Shown here piece after piece: positions 1-6,731 of a stretch of DNA of 64,000 bases (positions are counted from its first letter, which is position 1; every line of letters begins with the position of its first letter). Both the position numbers and the translations under genes were made by a program. Location: contig CAJUGO010000004.1 of the NCBI GenBank assembly GCA_910585865.1, forward strand, positions 1 through 64,000. The letters are read 5' to 3'. Below the pieces are notes generated by a model. The model made no database searches, was not told where the DNA came from, and saw only the letters and a list, made by a program, of their open reading frames with translations. This DNA comes from an uncultured Ruminococcus sp. (GTDB lineage Bacteria; Bacillota; Clostridia; Oscillospirales; Acutalibacteraceae).

Positions 1-45
1 CGTACTTGTCAAGTGTTTTATTAAATTTTTTGAATTATTTCCTGT

Positions 46-131
46 TGGTATAATGAGGTAATGTCGGCTTAAGTTGACGACATTGATTAGGGGCAAAAGC
101 CCCTAACAAGCGAATTTGGATAACCAAATTC
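46..131 (+). other. Extended -10 promoter followed by three consecutive hairpins
   Basis: An extended -10 box (TGG then TATAAT, 46-54) is followed from about the predicted start point by three perfect hairpins. Stem 1 is ATGTCG/CGACAT (61-66 with 78-83). Stem 2 is TTAGGGGC/GCCCCTAA with an AAAA loop (87-94 with 99-106). Stem 3 is GAATTTGG/CCAAATTC with an ATAA loop (112-119 with 124-131). None is followed by a T-tract, so they are not simple terminators. With tnpV nearby, a transfer origin, an element end or a short structured RNA of a mobile element are all possible. No relaxase is visible to decide this. Confidence 0.5.
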
Positions 132-176
132 AGTGCTTGGTAAGACCATTAGCTACATGAGTTTATGAATGAAACA

Positions 177-935
177 TTATTGTTGAGATGTTGGATTGCT
201 TCTGTCCCAGTTTTCATAATCAATTATTAAAATTATTTCTTGTAAACTTTGTCGCATTTCAAATCTGAAACCATCTATTTCTTTCTTTTTAGCAAAAAAA
301 CGGCGATTGTGAGCACTTAAATCTCCATATTTTTTGACTAGTTTTATATGTTTCTCTAAATTACGGCTAACTGACCAGTGATTACATGATATAAATATAG
401 GAATTAAATCACTTAAATAATAAAAGTTTCCGTTCACATCTTTAATCTCATTAGCACTACTATGTCTTTCAAAACATTCAATTATTAGCGTTTCAAATAA
501 CTTTCGCATCATTACAAGACATGCATCGTACAACTTTGTATCATAACAACAACACATTTGTTCTGTCATTTTTTTAATATAAAAAGGAGCACCCTCCACT
601 ATAGACAAATCTATCAAGTCATTACTTGGAGCATTAGGAATATCATCTCGAATTGCATTTGCTATTGCTTCCTTCTTTTGTCTTGTCAACAAATATCCAG
701 ATTTTCCTTTTATAAAAATGGCGTTTTTTCCACTAGAATTTCTACTCAAATATGCAGAAACATTTGAATACGGAATTAAAGATAAATTCTCATAACAATT
801 GTATACCATTTTGGGCGTAACTGGTTGCTGGCTTTCATCACAAAGATAATATACAAAATACGGTATCATGTCACTTGGTGATAAGTTGATAAAATTAGAA
901 ATATTTTTAATAAAATTATCTAATGAGTTGCTCAA
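177..935 (-). CDS. Unknown protein: winged-helix-like N-terminus plus DUF4145/HEPN-like C-terminus
   Basis: A 252-residue soluble protein of unknown function. Residues about 22-92 (YFVYYL, a CY pair, then a G-Y-L-L-T segment) resemble a domain in the C-terminal third of the upstream gene product and look like a winged helix. Residues about 128-245 (YDACLVMMRKLFETL, later GDLSAHNRR near 204-212) have the R-x-x-E and G-x-x-A-H pattern of DUF4145/HEPN-like helical domains, which occur in many defence and toxin proteins. Start is TTG at 935, with AAGGAG inside the end of the upstream gene only 7 nt away, so translation is probably coupled. The function is not known; a defence or toxin-type role is inference from domain style and mobile context. 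Confidence 0.6.
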   Translation of the reverse strand: MSNSLDNFIKNISNFINLSPSDMIPYFVYYLCDESQQPVTPKMVYNCYENLSLIPYSNVSAYLSRNSSGKNAIFIKGKSGYLLTRQKKEAIANAIRDDIPNAPSNDLIDLSIVEGAPFYIKKMTEQMCCCYDTKLYDACLVMMRKLFETLIIECFERHSSANEIKDVNGNFYYLSDLIPIFISCNHWSVSRNLEKHIKLVKKYGDLSAHNRRFFAKKKEIDGFRFEMRQSLQEIILIIDYENWDRSNPTSQQ

Positions 936-942
936 TTCTTAT

Positions 943-1542
943 CTATTCTCCTTTAGGTAAATCGTGTTCAATAAAATTAGTTCCTATAATGGTCATTGAG
1001 TATTTTCCATCTTTTCGATTTATATAACCATACTTTGAACTAGAAGTATCCGTTAAATTTTGTTGCAAATTATTTGGAATACGATAATTCATAGACTTAT
1101 AACAGGTAAAAATATGGTCAATAGTTATTCCGTCAATTGCCAATATCGTTTGAAGATAATATACAAATGCCGCAGTTTTTTGAACATTAGTAACTGGATT
1201 TTTCTCTTCCATAAAATTTTTAAGGCTCATATTTGAACTATTTCCACTCAAATCAAGGTCTTTCAATAATTGAAAATTATTTGTTGCACTTCTTTTTTTA
1301 CTTTTATGTGAAACTTGTGAAATGACAGGTGCTTGTCCTTTAACGTCTATTTTTTCTGGTGCGATTTCTAAATCTTCCTCAGTATTTGAAACATTTACTT
1401 CGTTTTCATCAAAATGAGTTTCGCTTAAGAGTCCTAATCCATTATCCCTAATATCGCAAAAAACCTTATATACAAGCTCACCATCACCTTGAAGCAACAT
1501 ATCCATTTTCCCTAATGATAATTTTATTTGTAAATCGCTCAT
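943..1542 (-). CDS. Unknown protein with small N-terminal beta module and C-terminal winged-helix-like domain
   Basis: The first gene of a two-gene operon; 199 residues from ATG 1542, preceded by AAGGG. An in-frame TTG at 1563 would add seven residues without a ribosome site. Residues about 4-35 (IKLSLGKMDMLLQGDGELVY) look like the short strand-strand-helix module seen at the N-terminus of some phage and defence proteins. Residues 40-90 are polar and probably a flexible linker. Residues 118-196 (AAFVYYL, FTCY, the P-N-N-L-Q-Q-N-L segment, a G-K-Y-S-M-T segment) resemble the N-terminal domain of the downstream gene product. I do not recognise a named family. The shared domain suggests the two proteins bind the same target or each other. 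Confidence 0.6.
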   Translation of the reverse strand: MSDLQIKLSLGKMDMLLQGDGELVYKVFCDIRDNGLGLLSETHFDENEVNVSNTEEDLEIAPEKIDVKGQAPVISQVSHKSKKRSATNNFQLLKDLDLSGNSSNMSLKNFMEEKNPVTNVQKTAAFVYYLQTILAIDGITIDHIFTCYKSMNYRIPNNLQQNLTDTSSSKYGYINRKDGKYSMTIIGTNFIEHDLPKGE

Positions 1543-1577
1543 AAAATCAATTCCCTTCTTCAACTTTATTTAAATAT

Positions 1578-1606
1578 ATTATATACTTTAAGAATCAATA
1601 AATCAA
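1578..1606 (-). promoter_or_regulatory. Promoter of the two-gene accessory operon
   Basis: On the minus strand, TTGATT (1606-1601), a 17-nt spacer and TATAAT (1583-1578) form a near-consensus vegetative promoter about 40 nt upstream of the ATG at 1542. It implies the pair is transcribed on its own and not by read-through from tnpV, which has its own terminator. Confidence 0.55.
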
Positions 1607-1731
1607 GTCAATCAATGAGATTGAATTCATATCAAGCAAGATTGAAACTTTGAACTTGATATTCTATAAAGTATTATAAATTCATAAAGACGAAGTATCA
1701 CACTTACATTATTCAAAAAATGGCAAATCTC

Positions 1732-1761
1732 AAAAACGGCATTAGCCTTATACCAATGCCG
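1732..1761 (-). terminator. Intrinsic terminator after tnpV
   Basis: On the minus strand the stem CGGCATT/AATGCCG (1761-1755 with 1743-1737) is followed directly by five T residues (1736-1732). It lies just beyond the tnpV stop codon. Confidence 0.6.
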
Positions 1762-1770
1762 CCATTGTAA

Positions 1771-2142
1771 TTAATCGTAAATTAGCCCTGCAAAAATGAT
1801 TTCTTCTGCCTGCCGTTTAATACAATTCATGAATTGTGTCCATTTTATAGGATTATTCTCTTTTAATTGCTCGGTAATGCCTTGGGCTTGTTTCATCTGC
1901 TCTACAATCCGAAAGACACGCTCTTGTGCTTGACTGTCGATTTCAACAAGGTACTCATTAAGTTTTCCGCTTGTAAGTAGGTTTATATAAGTTATTCTAC
2001 TGTAATGTTGTAGATAATACAAATGTCGCTGTCCATAAATACCGATTTCAAAATTTCCTGTGTATGGCATTTCAAGATTAGGAATTGCATAATCGCTTTC
2101 TTTTCGGTATGTACCACCAAATTGTTCAAATAATGATTTCAT
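1771..2142 (-). CDS. tnpV: TnpV-family mobile-element protein
   Basis: A 123-residue protein matching the TnpV family carried by integrative elements of gut Firmicutes. Recognisable segments are the start MKSLFEQFGGTYRKE, the YGQRHLYYLQHYSR segment near residue 36, the ITYINLLTSGKLNEYL segment and the QERVFRIVEQMKQAQGITEQ segment. Length is normal for the family. Its molecular role is not established; it is a passenger and marker of Tn4451/Tn1549-type and related elements. No recombinase or relaxase is seen beside it, so the gene is either a remnant or the edge of an element that continues left of the window. Confidence 0.8.
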   Translation of the reverse strand: MKSLFEQFGGTYRKESDYAIPNLEMPYTGNFEIGIYGQRHLYYLQHYSRITYINLLTSGKLNEYLVEIDSQAQERVFRIVEQMKQAQGITEQLKENNPIKWTQFMNCIKRQAEEIIFAGLIYD

Positions 2143-2547
2143 TGTAGATTACTCCAGTGTATTCAGTTATTTCTACAAATTCATCATATCCAACCGTCTT
2201 TACAAATTCTCTAAAATGCCAGAAGGGACGCTTCCTTATGTGAAGTGTCCCTTGGGGTGTCTTTTTTATTTTATACTAATCAAGCGTCAACGGGGACTCG
2301 AAGCACCACGTTAAAAAAACAGTCTTGTGGACTGTTTTTAGTGGTGAGCGAAGATAAACCTTTCCAATCACACACGCCCCAACAAGCGAGATGTGCAGCT
2401 TCTAATAACTCAATATACTGTTGGCGCACCATAATCGGCAACAATTTTGATACAATGCGTACCATGATTGGTGTCCGATTTTTAGCATTTATTACAGAAT
2501 TAAAAAATAAAACTGACTCGACAAACTGAAATTTGGGGAGGAGAACG
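2143..2547. other. Intergenic stretch with two hairpins, no supported gene
   Basis: About 400 nt without a convincing gene. It holds a stem AAGGGAC/GTCCCTT with a second pairing CTTC/GAAG (2223-2253), followed on the plus strand by GGGGTGTCTTTTTT. It also holds a long hairpin at 2304-2346: CACCAC/GTGGTG outside AAAAACAGTC/GACTGTTTTT with a TTGTG loop. Both can act as terminators; the second is symmetric. A 61-codon minus-strand open frame (2280-2465) crosses the hairpin and looks like mobile-element debris. Confidence 0.45.
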
Positions 2548-2985
2548 ATGAGAATAATTCAATATGACAATTATTATCGAGACGATATGATTTTCATGGT
2601 TTTGCAGGCAAAAGATGCGTTGGGAAGAAAACCAACCATTAATCCGGATCTTCTCACAATTCAGGAATCTTATTTCCATCATGGTGATATGTTTTGGTGT
2701 GCGATTGATGAAAATGACAGAGTGATTGGTTGCATTGGTTGCTCAAGGATTCCTGATACAACAGAAGCCTTTTTGCATAGATTATATGTGAAAACTTCCT
2801 TAAAGCGCATGGGGATTGGCACGGCTTTACTCGACGCAGCAGAAAACTGGATGTATAATAATGGTATCACCGTTTCTAAAGTGCATTTAGGCGCACCACG
2901 GGAGCAGTGGTTTGAGTCATATAACTTTTATCCGAAGCATGGGTATACAGAATATGAGCCAAGATATATGATGAAAAATCTATAA
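2548..2985 (+). CDS. GNAT-family N-acetyltransferase
   Basis: A 145-residue protein of the GNAT fold, which transfers the acetyl group of acetyl-CoA to an amine; the substrate cannot be told. Visible family marks are the central strand VIGCIGCSRIP, the strand LHRLYVKTSLKRMGIGTALL carrying the acetyl-CoA pyrophosphate loop R-x-x-G-I-G-x-A, and the C-terminal strand with YNFYPKHGYTEYEPRYMMK. Start is ATG 2548 behind GGGGAGGAG; the frame stays open upstream to a TTG at 2533 that has no ribosome site. It stands alone between accessory genes and could be mobile-element cargo. Confidence 0.8.
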   Translation: MRIIQYDNYYRDDMIFMVLQAKDALGRKPTINPDLLTIQESYFHHGDMFWCAIDENDRVIGCIGCSRIPDTTEAFLHRLYVKTSLKRMGIGTALLDAAENWMYNNGITVSKVHLGAPREQWFESYNFYPKHGYTEYEPRYMMKNL

Positions 2986-3293
2986 ACTCCAGTTTATCGA
3001 TGCCTTCCAATTCCAATTGCACTAAAATTATCGGGTGTGCACCTTTTAATTATTTTCCGTACCTTTTAATGATTTATCTGCAGGATATGCATTCGGTATA
3101 AAAATAGGTCACTATTTTCAAAAAAAGATACCCGTTTTGGGGCATTCTCCGTAAAGAAGGTGCCCAAGGCTGTCTATATGTTTAGTGAGCATTGGATTTT
3201 AACACAAAAATCCGGGCTTTAGCTGTTTCTTGCTTCGGTAAAACTTATATGTTATAATAATTTCAGATTATATCGGAAGGGTCGAAAGCAAAG
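2986..3293 (+). promoter_or_regulatory. Intergenic region with promoter for the radical SAM gene
   Basis: A good promoter lies at 3230-3258: TTGCTT, 17-nt spacer, TATAAT. Upstream are two direct copies of ACCTTTTAAT (3041-3050 and 3061-3070), exactly 20 nt apart, and a hairpin GGATTTT/AAAATCC (3194-3213). The repeat pair could be a regulator site or degraded mobile-element DNA. No gene is visible. Confidence 0.5.
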
Positions 3294-4331
3294 ATGTTCA
3301 CAAGTATAACTGTATGCCTTGATATGTTTGGCTGTCCGAACCGTTGTAAACATTGTTGGATTGGACATTCTCCAAATGGAAATTTGACAATTGATGACTT
3401 GAAATTTCTTGCTGAAAAGTTTCGCCCGTTTACAAGCAGCTTAACAGTTTATGACTGGTATCGTGAACCGGATTATAAAGATAATTACAAAGAGCTTTGG
3501 GATTTATGCAACAGTTTGTCAGATACCCACGAAGAACATTTTGAACTTATCAGCATTTGGCGTATAGTTCGCGATAAAGAATATGTAAAATGGTTTTCTT
3601 TACTCGGATTAAAAAGTGCGCAGCTTACTTTATTCGGAGGACAGGAAAAAACAGATTATTATACCGGCAGAAAAAACGCATACAACGAAATATTACAAGC
3701 AATTGACATATTACTTGAAAATAAAATTTCTCCTCGCATACAAGTTTTTGTGAACAAAGATAATATTGATGAACTTCCATTCATTGAAAATCTTGTTATA
3801 AGCTTAGATTTAGAGAACCGTTGCAAATCTTTTGGCGGAAAATTCTCGTTATTTTTGCACCAAGGCTCTTGCGATGGCGAAAACGAAAAGCTGTACGATA
3901 TCAGAGTAACGCCGGATGATTTACAAAAAATTCCGCAAACACTTATGGAGTATACCTTAAAGTATTTTGACAAAACGAGTATAGCAGAGGTATTTGGAAA
4001 AACAGAACAGGTACTTTATGAGGAATTGATAAATGATAATTCGACAGCAAGCTATGTGAGCGAGACTCCTGTTTTCTATATAGATAAAGAATTCAATGTT
4101 TATCCAAATGTGGCTCCTCCTGAACCTGCTTGGCTTTTGGGTAATTTAAAAACGGACAGAATAGAAACGGTATTAAAAAACTATACCGAAAACAAAAGTA
4201 TTGCACAACATACACGCCTGACGGTTCCTCTTTGCGACATTGTTAAATCACAAGGGAATTATAATAGCCAAAAATTATTCGACAAAGACGATTATATAGA
4301 ATATCTGCTGAATAAGTATTGCAGGAAATAG
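3294..4331 (+). CDS. Radical SAM protein of unknown specificity
   Basis: A 345-residue protein with the radical SAM cluster motif C-x3-C-x2-C at residues about 14-21 (CPNRCKHCW), close to the N-terminus as in small AdoMet radical enzymes. The cysteines would hold a 4Fe-4S cluster that cleaves S-adenosylmethionine. The middle has the barrel-like pattern of the family (LLGLKSAQLTLFGG, NKISPRIQVFVNK). The C-terminal part (VYPNVAPPEPAWLLGNL) resembles the post-barrel segment of SPASM/twitch-type proteins, but no full cysteine-rich SPASM domain is visible. It is monocistronic, with its own promoter and terminator. No precursor peptide or partner enzyme lies beside it, so the substrate is unknown. 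Confidence 0.75.
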   Translation: MFTSITVCLDMFGCPNRCKHCWIGHSPNGNLTIDDLKFLAEKFRPFTSSLTVYDWYREPDYKDNYKELWDLCNSLSDTHEEHFELISIWRIVRDKEYVKWFSLLGLKSAQLTLFGGQEKTDYYTGRKNAYNEILQAIDILLENKISPRIQVFVNKDNIDELPFIENLVISLDLENRCKSFGGKFSLFLHQGSCDGENEKLYDIRVTPDDLQKIPQTLMEYTLKYFDKTSIAEVFGKTEQVLYEELINDNSTASYVSETPVFYIDKEFNVYPNVAPPEPAWLLGNLKTDRIETVLKNYTENKSIAQHTRLTVPLCDIVKSQGNYNSQKLFDKDDYIEYLLNKYCRK

Positions 4332-4354
4332 ATGTACGCTGCTTTTATACAAAA

Positions 4355-4388
4355 GGGACATTGCCACAAATAGGCAATGTCCCTTTTT
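4355..4388 (+). terminator. Terminator of the radical SAM gene
   Basis: A perfect 11-bp stem GGGACATTGCC/GGCAATGTCCC with the loop ACAAATA, followed by TTTTT. It lies about 25 nt after the radical SAM stop codon. Confidence 0.85.
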
Positions 4389-4481
4389 ATTCCTTACGAA
4401 GTGCCTCCCTTTTGGATATCTTTTTTATTTTTAGAAAACTGCTTAAAAACATCCGAAGACTTTCTATAAATAAAAAACGTA

Positions 4482-4514
4482 GGTTGCCGCAAATCAAAAG
4501 ACTTAGCGGCAACC
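4482..4514 (-). terminator. Terminator of the repeat-stalk membrane protein gene
   Basis: A 9-bp stem GGTTGCCGC/GCGGCAACC. On the minus strand it is followed by TACG and then TTTTTT, which suits the gene ending at 4537. On the plus strand a weaker T-rich run follows, so it may act in both directions. Confidence 0.7.
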
Positions 4515-4536
4515 CCTTCATTTTTTGTTTATTTAA

Positions 4537-5367
4537 TTATTTGTAACGATTGCCGTTTGAATTTTTCGGCAGTTTAATATCGGCAGTATCGTACTTTCTG
4601 CTTCGGTCGGTTTTTTTCTTGTTATTCTTCTTGGATACCCTGTAACCGTCGCCGTAATCATCATTTAAATGGTAATGATTTTCATAAGCTGCCGGTTTTT
4701 GAGCTGTACCTGCATATGCAAACTTTTTGCGGCGGGACACAGCCGAGAATATAAAATAGGATATTCCGGACAAACTGAGTAAAATGAGCAATATGCCTGT
4801 AATAAGCAGCCACTGACCGTTGTCTCCGGAGCTGTTATTGTTCTGAATAAATCCAAAATCGTCAGAATCTGAGCCCGAATTGTTATTGGCATTTTTAAGG
4901 CTGGCTGAAATAGCCTTCCAGTCATTGCTTGACAGCTCATTAACATCAATATTATTATCAGAATCAATCAACGGAACTGACGGTGCAGTGCTGACCGGAG
5001 CAACATACGACTGTCCTCCTCCTACATATGACGGAGGATCTGCAACATAGCTGTTACCGCCTGTATCACTGCTGCCGGGATTGTAATACGGTTCTGTATA
5101 ATCAGGCTCGGGCTCAACATACGGATCTGTATAGTCAGGCTCGGGCTCAACATACGGGTCTGTATAGTCAGGCTCGGGTTCAACATACGGGTCTGTATAA
5201 ACAGTGGGATCCGGCTCGACATCTGAACTGCCTCCGCCCACAAATTCTCCCGTTTCATCGTCATATCCGTCTCCGTCTGCATCAATTGCTCCAACCGCAA
5301 AAGTAACCGCAGAAAAACATAATATTACGGATAACAAAATTGTAAGCAGCTTAAAATGTTTGCTCAT
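4537..5367 (-). CDS. Secreted single-pass membrane protein with acidic tandem-repeat stalk
   Basis: A 276-residue protein, unrecognised. It has a signal peptide (residues 1-27), then a D/E/P/Y-rich stalk with nearly identical 11-residue repeats reading TDPYVEPEPDY (about residues 55-95), a G/S/N-rich linker, one membrane helix (about 185-210, WLLITGILLILLSLSGISYF) and a basic tail rich in K and N. Topology would be stalk outside, tail inside. A calcium- or aspartate-rich motif near residues 28-42 (DADGDGYDDETGE) resembles a thrombospondin type 3 or EF-loop-like site. It follows the PrsA-like lipoprotein gene by 37 nt and may be cotranscribed. A surface or anchoring role is inference. Confidence 0.6.
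   Translation of the reverse strand: MSKHFKLLTILLSVILCFSAVTFAVGAIDADGDGYDDETGEFVGGGSSDVEPDPTVYTDPYVEPEPDYTDPYVEPEPDYTDPYVEPEPDYTEPYYNPGSSDTGGNSYVADPPSYVGGGQSYVAPVSTAPSVPLIDSDNNIDVNELSSNDWKAISASLKNANNNSGSDSDDFGFIQNNNSSGDNGQWLLITGILLILLSLSGISYFIFSAVSRRKKFAYAGTAQKPAAYENHYHLNDDYGDGYRVSKKNNKKKTDRSRKYDTADIKLPKNSNGNRYK
5090..5200 (-). repeat. 33-bp coding tandem repeat
   Basis: About three and a half near-identical units of 33 bp encode the 11-residue repeat of the stalk protein. The units differ by only one or two bases, mostly at codon third positions, so the array is young or kept uniform and is expected to vary in copy number between strains. Confidence 0.8.
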
Positions 5368-5404
5368 GCTAAGCTCCTTTCTCCGAATTAAATTTTATTC
5401 GGAA

Positions 5405-6592
5405 TCAGTCTTTCTTTGTGCTCTCGGTTGAAGCAGCTGTTGTCGGATCAACCGGCACGAAGAACATCTTCGGATCATATTTATTAATTACAGAAGTATT
5501 TTCTTCAGCCTTAATGTCTTTTGTCAGACCCTCAATATAATCTGCAAATTCTTCAGACTTCATTGACGATAAAACATTCGGTCTGTTGGTATCATTCTTA
5601 ATATAATCATCAACATCCTTCTTGATATCGCCCTTAAATACAAGATAATAAACAGCACTTTCACCGCTTCCCACTTTTAATGTTGAAGCTTTGTTTGTAT
5701 CAAGTTTACCTATTGCTTTTTTCAGCTCATCGCCGATTGAACTCTTGTCAAGAACCTCAACAGCAGAAACCGAAGCGTCTGTCTGAACATCATGCGCCTT
5801 ATTATATTCTTTTTTAACATCGTCAAATGACTTGCCTTTGTTAATGTCCTTTGCGTATTTATCCAGCTCGTCAGTTATCTTCTTGATTTCCTTTTCAGAC
5901 ATTGCAACATTTGTCTGCTGACCGGCTTCATCTGTTGAAGCTGTATACAGATTAACAGGCAGATACTTATAGTCTGTGTAATTTTCTGTAAAATACTTTG
6001 TCAGTTCATCATCGGACACAGCCTTTGAACCGCCCTTATTGTAAATCTTATCAAACAGAGCCTGATACTTAGTGCTGTACTCTGAGGTACAGTATGCAAA
6101 ACTTTCAAGCGAAACGCCGAAAGGCTCAAGTTCATCTTTCATAGGCATAACATATCCGTAGCTTGCATACGGACCTACATTCCAGTTGGTTTCAGCAGCT
6201 TCATCCGCAGAAGCAAGTGTATTTGCATCAACTTCCGCACCTTCTTTTTTCAGCTGCTCATCCAAAACAAGATAGCTTAAGCACATTGTCTTAGCCTGAT
6301 CCTTGATCCATTCTCTTGCAACCTGCTTTTTGTCGTCATCATCCGTGATTTCCATATCAAGCCAGCTGTCCTTTGCAGCATCATAGTCATCAAGCTTTTT
6401 GGCATAGGTTTCTGCCTGCTGATAAGCAGCTCTGAGTGAATAGATATAAACTCCTATTGCAAGCTCCTCTTCACTTGTTTTGTAAGACCACTCCTTGTTT
6501 AAGCTTTTCGGAGTACATCCTGCTGCAAACAATGCCGTAAAAAGCATAACGGCAGCAAGTAAAAAAGAACCTACCTTCATAAATGGTTTCAT
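5405..6592 (-). CDS. PrsA/SurA-like foldase lipoprotein without an obvious parvulin motif
   Basis: A 395-residue lipoprotein. A signal peptide ends in a lipobox (ALFAAGC, Cys at about residue 26), so it is lipid-anchored outside the membrane. The helical N-terminal part and the position directly after mfd match PrsA/SurA-type extracellular foldases. A middle region (about 195-330: KAVSDDELTKYFTENYTDYKYL, then a KGKSFDDVKKEY segment and a VYYLVFKGDIKK strand) has the outline of a parvulin domain, but the usual hallmark ASHIL and GG-x-LG motifs are missing. It may act as a chaperone only. The tail is T/A/S rich. Start ATG 6592 has AAGGACGG upstream. Confidence 0.6.
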   Translation of the reverse strand: MKPFMKVGSFLLAAVMLFTALFAAGCTPKSLNKEWSYKTSEEELAIGVYIYSLRAAYQQAETYAKKLDDYDAAKDSWLDMEITDDDDKKQVAREWIKDQAKTMCLSYLVLDEQLKKEGAEVDANTLASADEAAETNWNVGPYASYGYVMPMKDELEPFGVSLESFAYCTSEYSTKYQALFDKIYNKGGSKAVSDDELTKYFTENYTDYKYLPVNLYTASTDEAGQQTNVAMSEKEIKKITDELDKYAKDINKGKSFDDVKKEYNKAHDVQTDASVSAVEVLDKSSIGDELKKAIGKLDTNKASTLKVGSGESAVYYLVFKGDIKKDVDDYIKNDTNRPNVLSSMKSEEFADYIEGLTKDIKAEENTSVINKYDPKMFFVPVDPTTAASTESTKKD

Positions 6593-6731
6593 AACATTTT
6601 ACCGTCCTTATAAAAAAATTGCAAATTGCCCTGAAAACACTTTAAAAACATTTTCATAGGTATGTACCTTACGATTATACACAAAAAATTTGTCATTGTC
6701 TATATTTTTGTAAAATTTTATTGATAAAATT

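Noticed and set aside
2280..2310. tRNA-like 3' end on the minus strand (TTCGAGTCCCCG)
   Set aside because: The T-stem does not pair and no acceptor or anticodon arm is found; probably a chance resemblance or degraded fragment.
2280..2465. 61-codon minus-strand open frame
   Set aside because: It crosses a perfect hairpin, has no ribosome site and no recognisable domain.
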